Positions 20,991-34,200 of a stretch of DNA of 64,000 nt are shown here, in pieces. The DNA lies in assembly GCF_051106095.1 (NCBI RefSeq), contig NC_135793.1, forward strand, positions 9,472,501-9,536,500, read 5' to 3'. Under the pieces are notes generated by a model, which saw only the letters and a program-made list of their open reading frames with translations, was not told the origin of the DNA and did no database searches. This DNA comes from Pogona vitticeps. Taxonomy: Eukaryota; Chordata; Lepidosauria; Squamata; Agamidae. The translations under genes and the position numbers were made by a program. Within the stretch, counting starts at the first letter, position 1. Each line of letters begins with the position of its first letter.

Positions 20991-21470
20991 TGAGAAAATA
21001 TAGTTTCATAGAAACAGTTTGTCTGCTTAAGCATTAGCATAAAGACATGTTCAAAGGATTACTATAGTTAAAGACAACAACTACTTCCCATAAAATAACA
21101 AACACAAAAAGCTGAGGTCAGGTGGGCTAGCCCCACCTCCTTCTCTTCTTCCTCGCTACATTCTTTTTCCTTCAGCTACACCACACAAACCATCAGGAAC
21201 TTCTCTCAGGAAAACAATTATCCTCCACGAAAGGGTCACTCTCCAAACATAGCCCACCGTCCATTTCTCTACATTCCTCGGACCTTCTTTTTCACGGCTG
21301 TAAAACAATTCACTCAAAGAGGCGTAACTGCCTACCCGGTCTCCAATTCTCATGGAGATGAAGGTGGGGTTATCTCCATTCCCCTGTCTCCAACGGCTTT
21401 CACTTTGAAACCTAACAGACTCCATTTTCTCTCATTCTCCTTGACAACAAATCCCACTCTCCTTCAATAT
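20991..21470. other. A/T-rich then ordinary sequence, no gene
   Basis: No gene recognised. The sequence is conserved in unit 2 at about 47200-47700, including a minus-strand open frame of 89 codons (21156-21425) without recognisable motifs. Confidence 0.4.
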
Positions 21471-21473
21471 CAA

Positions 21474-21637
21474 TCACACACACACACACACACAGTATTT
21501 TGTATGTACGTATGTTTGTGTATATATGTGTATAGAGAGCATATGTGAACAACCCCCCCCACAGGAATTCCACACACAAACACAAAGAATACCACACACA
21601 TACAAACACACTTAAAAGGGGGGAAACTCCTAGATAG

Positions 21638-21720
<83 letters not shown>
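21474..21720. repeat. compound microsatellite (CA)n, (GATA)n, (GA)n, (GACA)n, unit 1
   Basis: A short (CA)n at 21474-21495, then after a spacer a run of about 6 GATA, about 12 GA and about 10 GACA at 21632-21720. The unit 2 counterpart has about 28 GATA repeats. Confidence 0.95.
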
Positions 21721-21904
21721 TTGCTGTCTTTATTTGGGGAAATATTCTTCTCACTAAAGAGGGAATTTCCTTCCTTTATTGTTGCTTTATTTTTTTATTC
21801 CATGTACACTTAAGAGGGGAAAATACACACGCAGAGTATATATACTTGAAAGTGAGGGGAGATAGACGAAGCCCCTAGAAATTTCAACTACTGTAGTTAC
21901 ATAC

Positions 21905-22345
21905 AACTGGAGAGAGGGAAGCTTTTTTCTCCTCCTCACGCTGTACCAGAGCCAGGAGGCGTCCACTCCAACCGAGTGTTGGGAGAGGGAGAACAGAAAA
22001 AAGAAAATATTTTCCTGACCCAGCATGTTGCTAGTTTGTGGAACTGCTCGTCACAGGATGTGGTGAGGGCATCTGGCCCGGATGCCTTTAAAAGGGGATG
22101 GGACAGATTCCTGGAAGAAAAGTCCAGCGCAGGTGACAGGCCATGATGGGGATGGATAATCTCCGGGCTGAAGAGGAAGGTAGCTCTGAAAGGCCAGGTG
22201 CAGGGCAGGGGGATCAGGAGACAGGGATCTCGTGGTCTCTCGTGGGCTCCCATAGGCATCTGGTGGGGCCACCGTGAGGGAGAGGAAGCTGGACGAGATG
22301 GGCCCTTGGCCTGATCCAGCAGGGCTCTTCTTATGCTCTTTTGTT
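21905..22345 (+). mobile_element. CR1 LINE 3' end, unit 1
   Basis: Contains the classic CR1 3' UTR: TTTGTGGAACTGCTCGTCAC, GATGCCTTTAAAAGGGGATG, GGAAGCTGGACGAGATGGGC, CTTGGCCTGATCCAGCAGGG, then CTTCTTATGCTCTT at the end. The upstream coding part present in unit 2 (48480-48600) is missing: unit 1 jumps at about 21905 from a TACATACA run into ACTGGAGAGAGG. Confidence 0.85.
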
Positions 22346-23690
22346 CTTCTGGTAAAAGCTCTCCTTAAATACCTCACTTCCTTGGAAAATCCTCTTCGTT
22401 TCACAATGAGTCATGTAAGCCCTGTGCAACAGCACCCATGATTTCTGTATTGTGGGCAGACGAAGGTTATATTTCAACAGTATTTTTTTGGAGGGGAGGA
22501 TTCCACATTAAAAATTAGGTGGGTTTAGGAGAATTGACACTCGGATCGTTATTTTTGTGGCACTGTAAAGTCATTCATTGAAGAACCCATGATTTCTGAG
22601 ATGTAATCTGTGGTTAGAAATGGGACCTATGAATGGACAAGCGGTTTAGGGCAGATCCCACATAAAATCATGTGGAGCCCTGAGGAACTGGGTCCACTCG
22701 GGACGGGTATTCTTGCCCTGTAGAAAAGCTAGGAGCTGCTGGATCCATGATTTCTGTGGTATGTCCTGTGAGAACAGGACACATTTTCTTTAAAAAGATG
22801 ATATTTATATAGTGTTCTTTAGATCAGTTATCGTAAAGGTGGCATATGAATGAATGAATGAATGTTCTGTGTTATTCATTTTACTGCATTTTTAGAAGAA
22901 TTAAAATTGGGACATATATATATATTAGATGAAGCCTTGAATTGAGCGCTAAGCCTAGGGAAGGGGAGCTTTGGACCGTTTTCTCCCCTGTCATCATCAT
23001 AACCCCCTTGCTATGGGCAGAAGTCTGCTCCTCTCTGATGATGGGGCTGGGAAGGGATTTTACCCGCTCTTTCTGGCCGCTTTAGGCTGCAAGAGGGTTT
23101 TGCCTTCCACACAGCAACTGTCACTCTTAAGTTTTCTTTTAAATTTAGTTGTTAAGTCTCGCCCCCACCCCTTCCTTTCCCTTCGATACCCTCGCTGATT
23201 CTCCTCTCCACCTACTCTCACAGAAACCAGGCTGGTCCTTGTTTCCTCGGCCTCGCTATTCGGAGCACTCGGCTGACGGTCCTGCTCATTAAGCTTTTAA
23301 TAAATACAGAAAAAGCACAGCAAACGAGCACACACCTCGTGGTAACTTTCCCCTCATGGATCCTCCCCCAGTTATTTTCTAAGTGTCTCAGGGATGGCTA
23401 TCAAGAGGCAGCAAATATTTCATCAGCATCTCCTTCAGCTGAGAAATCTTCCCAGACCAGACCCTCCTCTTCCTGAAGGAAACCAGGTCTTTGTTTGGCT
23501 CTTCTCACGACTCACTATCCTCCAGGTTATCCCTTCAGTTTTCAGCTCCAGCGTTCAAGGGCGATGCAAACTGTTAAGCAGGCAGGAAACACTGAAAGGG
23601 TGTGTAGACCACTTGGGATCCCTTCAGATACTACAACTACCAAAATTAGTCAGATAAAACTATATAAGGTTACTCCTTTAAAACCACAAT
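22346..23690. other. non-coding stretch with spaced CCATGATTTCTG motifs
   Basis: No gene recognised. CCATGATTTCTG occurs at about 22436, 22587 and 22745. The segment 23052-23393 is absent in unit 2, where the sequence joins at about 49741 with shared ATTT at the junction. Confidence 0.4.
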
Positions 23691-23693
23691 TTA

Positions 23694-23858
23694 CCGTATT
23701 TTTCGCACCATAAGACGCACTTTTTCCCACAAAACAGGGGGGTGGAAAGTCTGTGCGTCTTATGGAGAGAAGAAAACAGATAATATTTTCCTGCTTTCTT
23801 CTCCTTAAAAACTGGTGCGTCTTATGGAAAGGTGCGTCTTATGGAGCGAAAAATACGG
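23694..23858. mobile_element. TA-flanked MITE, unit 1 only
   Basis: 165 bp with terminal repeats CCGTATTTTTCGC and GCGAAAAATACGG, extended inward by CCATAAGACGCAC and GTGCGTCTTATGG. TA target duplications at 23692-23693 and 23859-23860. The empty site ATTTACCTAATTTT is in unit 2 at about 50010. No transposase. Confidence 0.88.
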
Positions 23859-23867
23859 TACCTAATT

Positions 23868-24780
23868 TTAACTGCTACCACTAAAAATTTGGGCTATCTG
23901 TGCTGTTACTTGTTTATCTTGGTTTGCAAGAAGAAACGATGCATAAAATTCAGATGAACATCCTGCCTTCTTGGTTAACAAAAGACAAATTAACTCTTTG
24001 CACACTTCTCTGTAGAAAGAACAGAACAATAAAACATGAGCAAGGGTTTCAACACTGTAACCGCAAGGACACAGGCGGATTTGTAGTGAGATTCCTTCAA
24101 TACGACCCCCAAGTAGTGCTGAAGGTATAACATTAAGTCTCGCACGTTGAACGGCCCATCTGTATTTGGGGGTTGTCAGCCTATACAAATGTTTGTTTGT
24201 TTGTTTGTTTGTTTATTTATTTATTCTGCCTCTATTTTTAGATGGCTTGTCACAAAGTGTTTGCACCAGGGAAACAGTTTAGTAGTGACAGACAAATGGT
24301 TTTAGTGTGCAATATCATATGAACGCTGTTCTAGTAGGTTTCTTCCTTTGCTATACGCAATAGTTAATAAGAAATCAGGTGACAGCCCCAAGGTATGTGT
24401 TTTGGACTTGACATCTTTCCTCCATTTACTCTCATGAGGATGCTCCACAGCAAAGTAGAACAGACCGGAGGGAACAAGGTTCCGTCTTCACCAAACGTTA
24501 AATATCTTGAGCCAGGCCTGTGTGTCTCCTGAGGAAAGGCCACTTTCTAGCCTCAGAGAGTCCCCTTGGCACACCGCTGGGTACAGCTACTCTTTGTCTA
24601 AGAAACTGAACCATATCTATTGATGTTAAGCTTGTATTAGCCCAAACTGGGCTCCCATACAGCACCTGCACTAACGGCTTGGCTTCGTAGACTTCCAACA
24701 CTGCTGGTATATAATTATGGCCATTAGTGTAGAAAAACTCAGAATTTCTCGTATCCATAATGTTTTAAAACAACAGTTGA
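23868..24780 (-). mobile_element. non-LTR retrotransposon, C-terminal remnants (unit 1)
   Basis: The minus-strand frame 24188-23868 has RWAVQRARLNVIPSALLGGR and then LCPCGYSVETLAHVLLFC, the CCHC-like C-terminal block of several LINE groups. The frame 24758-24498 has VLYGSPVWANTSLTSIDMVQ, the preceding part of the same protein. A (GTTT)n tract at 24191-24220 and other sequence lie between. Family not assigned. Counterpart at 50022-50930. Confidence 0.6.
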
Positions 24781-25199
24781 AGGAGAAACTAGCAGACGCT
24801 CCCTCACATCTCACCCCTCAGATCTTACCATAGTGCAATGCCACTTATTAAGTAAAATGAGGCTTGGAAAAACATTTTGAGAAGTTTGAAGATCGGCAAG
24901 ACTTTATGAAAAGGAAGCAAAAGGGATTTAAAAGGTTAAAAAAATTTTATAGCCCTAAAGTCAACGCTGCTGCTGGCCCTCTCCCCTCCTGTGTTAAAGC
25001 TTCCTCAAACGAAAAGAACCAGACAAACTCAAATTCTATCTTATTCGTCAGTAAATAAGGGGGCACAGAAACATGATATTGTAAATAATCAGACCTGAGG
25101 CTGATAGTGTAAATCTGATGAGACTGTAAATAATCAGACCTAAGGGAAAAGCTAAGGCTGGCTGGGCAATCTTCTTATCTACACCTCTTCAACCATCCA
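24781..25199. other. spacer, nothing recognised
   Basis: No gene or named repeat recognised. It contains two near copies of AATAATCAGACCTRAGG at about 25085 and 25130. Confidence 0.4.
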
Positions 25200-26606
25200 T
25201 CAAGTGGGCTCCCTCCCTCGTGCGGTCAAAGAGCAATGGGTGGCCTTATGGACCTTGGTGCTACGAAGTCCTTGCGGTTGATCCCTGTCTATTTCCCTTC
25301 CTTTTCCCTCTCCGAAGGCCACCAAACAGGCTTGGGGGGAATTGGAAAATTAGAAAGTAGATCTCGAATCTAAATTTCCAAGAGCCCAACTAATCATTAT
25401 GGGAGATTTTAATGCAGATATCTGGGAACAGCATTTTCTCGCTTTGTTCCAAGATATTTGAGAGGATTCAGAGCATAGCCCCCCCCCCACTATAGATATA
25501 TCGGATACTCCATCTTAGAATCCAGTTCCCCAATTTGAAATAAAGTCCTTGATCAGCTGTATTAAAGCAGGCAAGGCCCCAAGGATTGATCCCATTCTGC
25601 CAGAAATGCTAAAAGCCCACGCAGGCTGGTGGGCCCCTTTGCTGTCTCATCGGTTCACACATATCAAGCACTCAGGTAAATTCCCTGTTGGTTGGTCAGA
25701 GGCTCTTGTACTACCAGATTTTAAGAACGGGGATGGATGAGACCCATCAAATTATACACCCATTAGCTTATTGTCGGTGGTGGATAAACTGTATGCAAGT
25801 TATTTAAATCAGACATTAGGAAGAGCAGAATATCCTGGGAAATGAGCAGACAGGCTTTAGAAAAGACAAATCAAGTGTCCTCACACCGACCCTGTTTGGG
25901 ATCTTTTTTGCTGTCATGCTGAAGCATGCCTTTGGAACTGCAACAGAAGGTGTCTATCTCCAAACTAGATCAGATGGAAAGCTTTCTACTCTCTAGATTG
26001 AGAGTGAAGACCAAAGTCCAGCTGGAGTGCATGCGGGACTTCCTCTTCGCGAATGATGCCGCTATTGTTGCCCATTCTGCTGAAGACCAACAACAACTCA
26101 TGAATCGTTTTAGCAAGGCCTGCCAAGACTTTGGACTAAAAATCAGCTTGCAGAAAACAAAATTCATGAGCCAGGGCGTGGACTCACCTCCCTCTATTAC
26201 CATCACCACAAAGGCATTGGAGGTTATTCATGACTTAGTGTACCTTGGCTCAATGATCTCTGACACTCTCTCCCTAGATGTGGAGCTGGATGAACAGATT
26301 GGGAAGCCAGCTACCATGTTCTCTAGACTCACAAAGAGAGTATGGCTTAAGAAGAAGCTGATGGCATATACCAAGATCCAGGTCTTTAGAACCTGTGTCC
26401 TGAGCACACTCCTGCACTGCAGCGAGTCCTGGACCCTTTGTGCATGACAGGAGAGGAAGGAGAACACATTCCATATGCGTTGTCTCTGACACATTTTTGG
26501 TATCACTTGACAGGAGAAAGTTACAAACAGAGTAGTCCTAGAAAGAGCTGGAATTTTTATCATATATACATTATTGAAACAGCGATGTCTACGTTGGCTT
26601 GGGCAT
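25200..26606 (+). mobile_element. RTE-like LINE, internally deleted, spanning the unit 1/2 junction
   Basis: Plus-strand fragments in order: endonuclease block LIIMGDFNADIW at about 25396; IKAGKAPRIDPILPEML at 25560; GEEQTGFRKDKSS near 25840 running directly into LTPTLFGIFFAVMLKHAFGT; then 25926-26447 with FANDAAIVAHSAEDQQ in place of the usual FADDA box, YLGSMISD and LLHCSESWTL. Part of the RT palm is deleted, and the Asp pair of the active site is changed to Asn-Asp. The L2-like element enters at about 26607. The same remnant lies at 51370-52782. Confidence 0.65.
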
Positions 26607-28800
26607 GTTTATTTATTTATTTATTTGACCTATATGCCACCTACTCTACCCAAAGGTCTCTGGGTGGCTTACAACAATTAAAATACAATAAAAAGATAAA
26701 ACAATTTTATTGTATTCATTCATTTATTTATTATTTAAAATACAATTAAAATATATACTCTAAAATTGCCATCAGGACCCACAGTAGATACTGTTTCAAT
26801 TAAAAGCCTTCTGGAACAGGAAGGATTTGACCTGGTGCTGAAATATCATCAGCGTCGACGCCAGACAAATCTCAATTGGGATGGCATTCCATAGTCTTGG
26901 GGCAGCTGCAGAGAAGGCCCTTTGCCTACCTCCTTGAGGGACGGCTCTTTCAAAAGCGCCCCCTGGCTAGATCTTAACTGTTGGGTAGTTCCATAAGGAA
27001 GGAGGCGGTCCTTCAGGTATCCAGGGCCCAAGCCGTTTAGGGCTTTATATGTCAAAACAAGCACTTTGAATTGGGCCCGGGCAGCAACTGGTAGCCAATG
27101 TAATCTTAACAAATCGGTTTGATATGCCCCCTAGCGCCCCCACCACTCAGCGCCCCCACCACTCACCAGCCGCGCAGCTCGATTCTGGACCAGTTGCAGT
27201 CGCCGGACCGTCTTCAAAGGCAGCCCCACGTAGAGCGCATTGCAGTAATCTATGCAGGATGTTACCAGTGTGTGTGTAACTGTCAGGTCTCAACAACTGA
27301 AACTCATCCATTAATATCTGACCTAAGCACGGCACACTGGACACATCCTCTGATTCTGCAGTAACAGTAGAGTCCAACCCACTGCGAATCTGAGCGATTT
27401 CCCCCTCAAAATGAATGGCAAACTCATCACAGCCAGCTGATGAGCAGTCCGGGACCTCCACCAGATTTCCCGGTTGAAGAAGATCCCAGACCACTCAAAA
27501 CAGCTCTGCTGGACGACATTCTGTGGAAGCAATACGGCTGGAGAAATATTGCCATTTCGTTAGCCGTATTGCCACGAAATAGGCCCAATAATGGGCTCTA
27601 AGTCGTGTTCGATCGGACTCCCAGTGGGATTTCCTCCACCTGCGCTCCAGCCATCTCCCTTCTCACTTCATCGCCCAGAGTTCAGAATAATACCAAGGAG
27701 CTCTCTGGGCTCTGCGTGCAGGGAGAGGGTGCTTAGGCGCAATCGTGTCAGCCACCCAGGTCATCTTCCCTATTCTATAGGGTGACCTGAGCTTCGACAG
27801 GAACGCCGACCATATCAGACGGATAATCCCCCAGAGCATTCAGGAAACCATCCGGATCCATTAGTCTCTGAGGGCGGATCATCTTAATAGATCCCCCACC
27901 CTTGCAGAGGGGAGAAGAAGCTAATAGGCTAAACTTGACCAGGAAGTGGTCTGACCATGACAATGGGGTTCACAACCAGTCCCTCCACATCCAAACCACC
28001 ATCTTCCAGTCCCGTTGAGAAAACCAGGTCCAAGGTGTGGCCCTTCTCATGTGTCGGGCCGATGACACATTGAGACAGCCCCATGGTTGTCATGGCGGCC
28101 ATGAAGTCCTGAGCCGCCCCAGTCAAGGCAGCCTCGGCATGGATGTTGAGGTCCCCCAGCACCAACAGCCTGGGAGTCCTCAACACCAGGTCGGAGACGA
28201 CCTCCGTCAGCTCAGGCAGGGAGACTGTTGGTATGTAGCAGGGTGGGCGGTACACCAACAGGATCCGTAGTCTGTCTCGCAAGCCCAACACACAATACAG
28301 GCCCTCAAGACCTCCTCTCAAAGGGATAGGAAGCCTGGTCAAGGAGATAAAACTCCTATAGACTATAGCAACTCCCCCTCCCCGGCCCTCCGAGCGACAT
28401 TGGTGCTGGACTGAGTACCCAGGCGAACGCAGCTGGGAGGGGGGAACACCAACCTTCTCTCCCACCCAGGTCTCAGTAATGCACGCCAGATCAGCACCCT
28501 CATCCAGAATTACATCATGGATGAGGGCAGTCTTCTTTTGTACTGACCTGGCGTTCATCAACAGCACCGTGTGGCTCGAGGGTTTGCTGATATGGTCACC
28601 TGATACCATCTGGTTGGGGGTAGGACTAGAAGAGGGGATAGATGGAAGATATCTCACCTCTCTTCTCCTACGTGGGCATGTTCTACCCCCACTGCCATTC
28701 CTTCCCCTACCCAGCACCACCTCCATGGCTGCCCCCTCCAATGCCATCCCCCCTTCCTGTTACCTCAGATCCACTGTGGGTCTCTATGCAACCTGATGGC
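26607..28800 (-). mobile_element. L2-like LINE with endonuclease, RT core deleted (unit 2)
   Basis: Counterpart of 4247-6478 with the same missing RT core. The endonuclease frame starts at 28747 and is broken by one extra base near 27968, so that SWSDHFLVKF is in another frame (27963-27775). Otherwise close to the unit 3 copy. Confidence 0.8.
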
Positions 28801-29851
28801 AATTAATAGTCCCAATAATAATAATTAATAATAACAATAAAAACATTCCAAAGCTCCTTCTCCCCTCCAAGCCAGGTGGCTGATGTTGACGGATCGGTTG
28901 GGGCAGCCAGAGGCAGCGAGGGCCCAGTCCTGCAAGGCCGAGGGAGTCCAGGCCAAAGTCCCCCAGGAAGGCTGCCAACCGGCAGAAGCACAGCCACATT
29001 GTCTCTCACTCGGTGCCTGAGGGACGGCAGATGATGACGAAGAAGACTCCCCCAAAGGCAGGAATGTTGTGAGAATGTCCATACTGGGAGTGTGTTCATT
29101 AGGTCCTTCTTTTGCTGCCCCTTTTTAAATTCAGTCTTCCTTTAAACCTTCAAATCTGTTCACTCTATTATTCCGTGCATCACAGGGTAGAGCTTGGAAG
29201 GAGCTTAGGAGATTTTTTTTTCATCTGGTTCCATGGATTCTGTGAATTCCATTCCATTTCTTCCTTGGCTGCTGGAGGTCATTTTCAGGCAACTCTGCAG
29301 CATTTGGGTTGTTCCCGGGTGAAAATCTCCCCTCAGAAGTGTCTTTGCAGTTCTCTCGGGAACTTTTCAAGTTGAAGAAGGAGGGTGAAGAGTGTGATTC
29401 AATCCCCAGCAGATGGCTGGAAACAATTCAATGGATGGCATTCTCGTTGTTGGCTTGTTTGGGAACGCCAAAGCACCTGCAGAAGGAAGGCAGACCAAAA
29501 GCAGGATTCAGTTGCACAGCCAATTTAGCAGCAATATTTCAAGCCACACAGGTCTGCAGAAACAGCAAAACGGTAAAAAAATAATAAAAAGCTTCTTTGT
29601 GACAATTAAGATTAAAAGATTAAAATGGGGTTAAAGAGGGGGTGCAGCAGAGCCCAGCAAAATGTGATAATCCTCCCTCTGTCGGCCATCTTCAACCCTG
29701 CCTTGGGACATTCTCACTCTCAAGTGTTCTTTCTCCCCCTCAATGGGGAAGACCCCGACCCTTTCTGCCCTCCCTCTGGGGGAAGGGGCTGCTCTCCCTG
29801 GAGCACCTCCTCGGACCTTTGCCTGGGATGACCCTACCTGGCCGAGATGGT
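28801..29851. other. spacer and first 3' flank block, unit 2
   Basis: No gene recognised before 29852. About 29370-29850 is a paralogue of 30800-31280, so the 3' end of the gene and its flank were duplicated locally inside the unit. Confidence 0.55.
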
Positions 29852-29932
29852 CTACGACTCCCCCTCCTTCTCTTCTTCCAGGCTGGCGATGTCGGCCAGC
29901 GTGTCGGCGTCATCGTCCTCCTCAGCAGAATC
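29852..29932 (-). CDS. spare terminal exon downstream of G2
   Basis: Has the acceptor (TTTCTTTCGTAG) and phase 0 of the true last exon at 31283-31402. It encodes DSAEEDDDADTLADIASLEE and then EKEGES with a TAG stop, that is, a shorter and more acidic tail. It lies about 1.4 kb downstream of the G2 stop and could serve as an alternative last exon or be a remnant of the local duplication. The unit 3 copy is at 56023-56103; unit 1 has lost it. Confidence 0.5.
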   Translation of the reverse strand, partial: DSAEEDDDADTLADIASLEEEKEGES

Positions 29933-30169
29933 CTACGAAAGAAAGCAGTTTGGTTAAATGGGAACCAGGGCGCCAGCTGGAGACCTTTGGGGTCGAAAAC
30001 AGACCCAGTGATTTATATCCCTTTCAGGTTAAAACCATTCTCGCTGCGTATCTAGGGCTTTCCCTTCTCCTCTCCCCACTCCCACTATTCCTCCCCCCAA
30101 CTTGAAATATAATACAGCATGGAATGTTTCAGGCAAGCCTGGATGTCTCTTGGTATTCTTGGTAATCTC

Positions 30170-30801
<632 letters not shown>

Positions 30802-31282
30802 GAAGGTGGGTGAAGAGTGTAATTCAATCCCAGCAGATGGCTGGAAACAATTCAATTGATGCCACGCTCCTTGTTTGTTTGTTTGGGATCGCCGAAGCAC
30901 CTGCAGAAGGAAGGCAGATCAAAAGTAGGATTCAGTTGCACAGCCAATTTAGCAGCAATATTGCAAGCCACGCAGGTAGGGAGAAACAGTAAAATGGTAA
31001 AATAAAAATAAAAAGCTTCTTTGTGACAATTAAGATTAAAAAATAAAAGATTAAAATGGGATTAAAGAGGGGGTGCAGCAGAGCCCAGCAAAACGTTGTA
31101 ATCCTCCCTCCGTCAGCCATCTTCAACCCCGCCTTGGGACATTGTCACTCTCAAGCCTTCTTTCTCCCCCTCAACGGGCAAGACCCTGACCATTTCTGCT
31201 CTTCTTGAGGGGGAAGGGACTGCTCTCCCTGGAGCCGTTCCTCGGACCTTTGCCTGGGATGACCCTACCTGGCCGAGATGGT

Positions 31283-34200
31283 CTACGGCTCCACCTCCTC
31301 CTCCTCCAGGCTGGCGATGTCGGCCAGCGAGTCCACTTCCTCATCTTCCAGGCTGGGGATGTCCTCCAGCGTGTCGGTGTCACCAAACTCCTCAGGAGAA
31401 TCCTACGAAAAAGAGGGATTTGGTTAAATGAGAACCAGGACTCAAGCTGGAGACCATTGGGGACCCCCCGCTTTAAGGAGCCTTTGCAGTCCGGAACTGC
31501 AAGAAGGTCTGGTCTCTTCAGAGAAGGGAGCCGTGGGGCGTGCCAGGGTTGGGGGGCATTAGGGATGCCTCCTTCCTCCACCCTTTGACCTCCCATAGAA
31601 GGGGCAGCTTTTCCTTCCTTACCAAAGGTGGAACGTCCTCCATTTCCTTGAGGAGTTTGTTCAGGGCCTCCGCCAGGGCACTGCAAGAAACAGGGGAGAA
31701 GAAGAGCCTTAAGCCAGCGTGTGGAGCTAGAAGGCCAGCCCAGCCCCACCAAGCCATCGAACCATCGGGGCTCCATTCCCTGCACTGGGGGACCAGATCC
31801 CTCTGGGATGCAGAGAACAGTTCCTAAGGGCAAAAAAGCCACGTTTCCTTCTGCTTTCTTAAGAGCCTGTTCGGGAGTGCCCTGGCCTCCAGGTCCAGCG
31901 TTGGAAGAGAGGAGGACACCCTGGTGGGATTCCCATGGAGCAGCATCCACAGTGTCCTCGATCCAGGCCCTTCTCTGGCAGCAGGCGGCTTCCTTTCCCT
32001 GTTTTATTTTTTAAACCTCCCAAGGAGCAAGATCATGAATGCAGGGTTTCTTCCTGGCTCCTTTCTCTGGCTTCTTGGGAGGAAAATTAAAAAGGCCAGA
32101 AAAAGGGAAGGTGCCCTTGAGCTGCCAGGCAGCCCAATGAACCAGCCAAACACTGAAACCGACAAGGAGGCAAACGACACGTGAACCCAACCAGGAAGCT
32201 CCCTGGGTTTGTTTAAGTCTTCCTACTAAAATTAAAACCTGGAGGGATCCTCCGTGAGCCCCAACCCGCTTTTTCACACATCAAGCCAGAAAGAGAACGA
32301 GAGATTGAGAGAGAGAAATTACCTGGGTGATGGTACCAGTGCTTGTGCAGGGAGGCTCTCGCTCTTGTCCGAGGTGTCCGAGAGGGTAAAGGGCGATGTG
32401 TAATCAGAAGAACTCTAGGAATCAAAACCAAGCATTCATACATTTAGTACAAAGCAAAGTGATCTCCATCCCTTTGGGAACCCTGCTCAGCCAGTAGGAT
32501 GTGTTTGTGGGTTTTTATAACATTTACAGCAGAGTAACAATGGGCCTTCAAAAGGAAACGGTTCCCCTTGAGAGAAGGGGATCCGGTAAATAAAGGGGAT
32601 CCTTCTTTTCTGGGGCACATTTCCCTTGACGGGGCAGCAGGAGGCACAGAGGGAGGGCTGATCTCTCTCCTTTCCCCATTAAGGTGTGGGGCTGGCTTAC
32701 CTGGGTGGAGCTCCCCACACTTCTCACCCTCCTGGAGAGCCGGTGGGGAAATGGCAATGGGCCAAGAGCATTTGGGAGAGGAAGCCTGAGGCAAGGGGTA
32801 GGCGGGCCCCCTCTTCCAGGCCCCACCAGCCCCTTCCACGCCCTGCTTTGCATCCAAAACTTACCAAAAAACCAAACGTGGAACCCTCTTCCTCCACAAA
32901 TGCCTGCCTCGATGTTACTGCCACGAGACTAGGAGAAACAAGTCACTGAACAGATTAGACCCCTGAATTCAGGTGCTCCTTGTCTTTATGAGCTCCATCC
33001 ACTGGGGGTGGCACATGCATTGTGTGCTGTGGTGGAGTGTGGGGACCTTTCCAGTTTGTGGAGCCAAAAGGGGGTCAGAAGTTATGGGGCCCTTCCCAAA
33101 GCATCCCCACCATTGTCCAGACCCTGATGTTGAGGGGAGGTCTGGGGGTGTCCGTGGGCCAAACCAGCACGTCCCTCCCAATCCTCCCCTTGAAGAGAGC
33201 GTACCTTCCAGAAATGGATCGTGGGACAAAGGTCTCCTCATCCAAGCTGCCCCAATAGCTAATTGAGGCTCCGAGGGGCATAGAATCCTGAAAAATTAAA
33301 AAAAATAAATGGATAAATGATTTGAAACGACAAACACAATGATTTGAAGCCCACCTCTCTCTTTAGCCCAAACGCTGTTCTCTCCTCCTGCAGGAGGCTT
33401 TTGAAGGGAAGGGAAAGGAAAGGGGACGTCCCCTCCGTAGAGGAAACCTCCTTCCACTCCTTACCACGGTCAATGTGGATTGCCGGCCATCCTTCCCCTC
33501 CTCTCTTCCGCAGGGTAGCAGTTGGCTGTAAATGCTGTGAGAAGAGGACACCACAGGTCAGAAAAGGACGGCATAAAAGGGCCACTGGATGAGACCAGGG
33601 CTGCAGCAATCCCTGTCGTTGCCCTAATTCCGATTTCGAGGAGGTGTCTGGGCTTTGCTTGGCAAAAGCATTGCCAGAACCAGGCCACCCCTTCCTGTCC
33701 CTCAGCTGGGAAGACCGTACCTTTCCACCTCAGAGATGACCACAGACGGAACCTCTGGCAGGCTGCTCTGGGCGCTCCGTGGGGCAAGGACCACCATGGA
33801 ATCCAAGGTCCTTGCAGAGCAGGCCGAAAAGGCCCGTTGCTTTTCTTCCTTCTCCTCCTCGACTTCCCTGGTTTGCAGCTCGCTGCGGGTGCTGAGAAAA
33901 GAGGACACAAGAGGTCGGCAACTGGAGGCCACAGAACGACGTAGGAGGAAACCAGGGCGGCAGCCACTGGGCCTGAATCCTACTTCCAGCTGTTGCCCCA
34001 AGTAGATCTCAGAGGATCATGAAGGCCACCACCAGCTCCCATCCTCGGTTCCCCAGGACACCAGCCAGTCACCCCCAGCCTTTGAGACACAGGGAGTGAC
34101 TGGACTTCATTTGGGAAATGCATAGCCTAAAGGAGGGCAGCCCTTTCTGTCCCTTGGCTGAGAAGACCGTACCTTTCCACCTCGGAGATCACCAGAGATG

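Noticed and set aside
23052-23393. Segment present only in unit 1, considered as an insertion such as a solo LTR
   Set aside because: No terminal repeats or target duplication seen; short shared ATTT at the unit 2 junction fits a deletion in unit 2 better.
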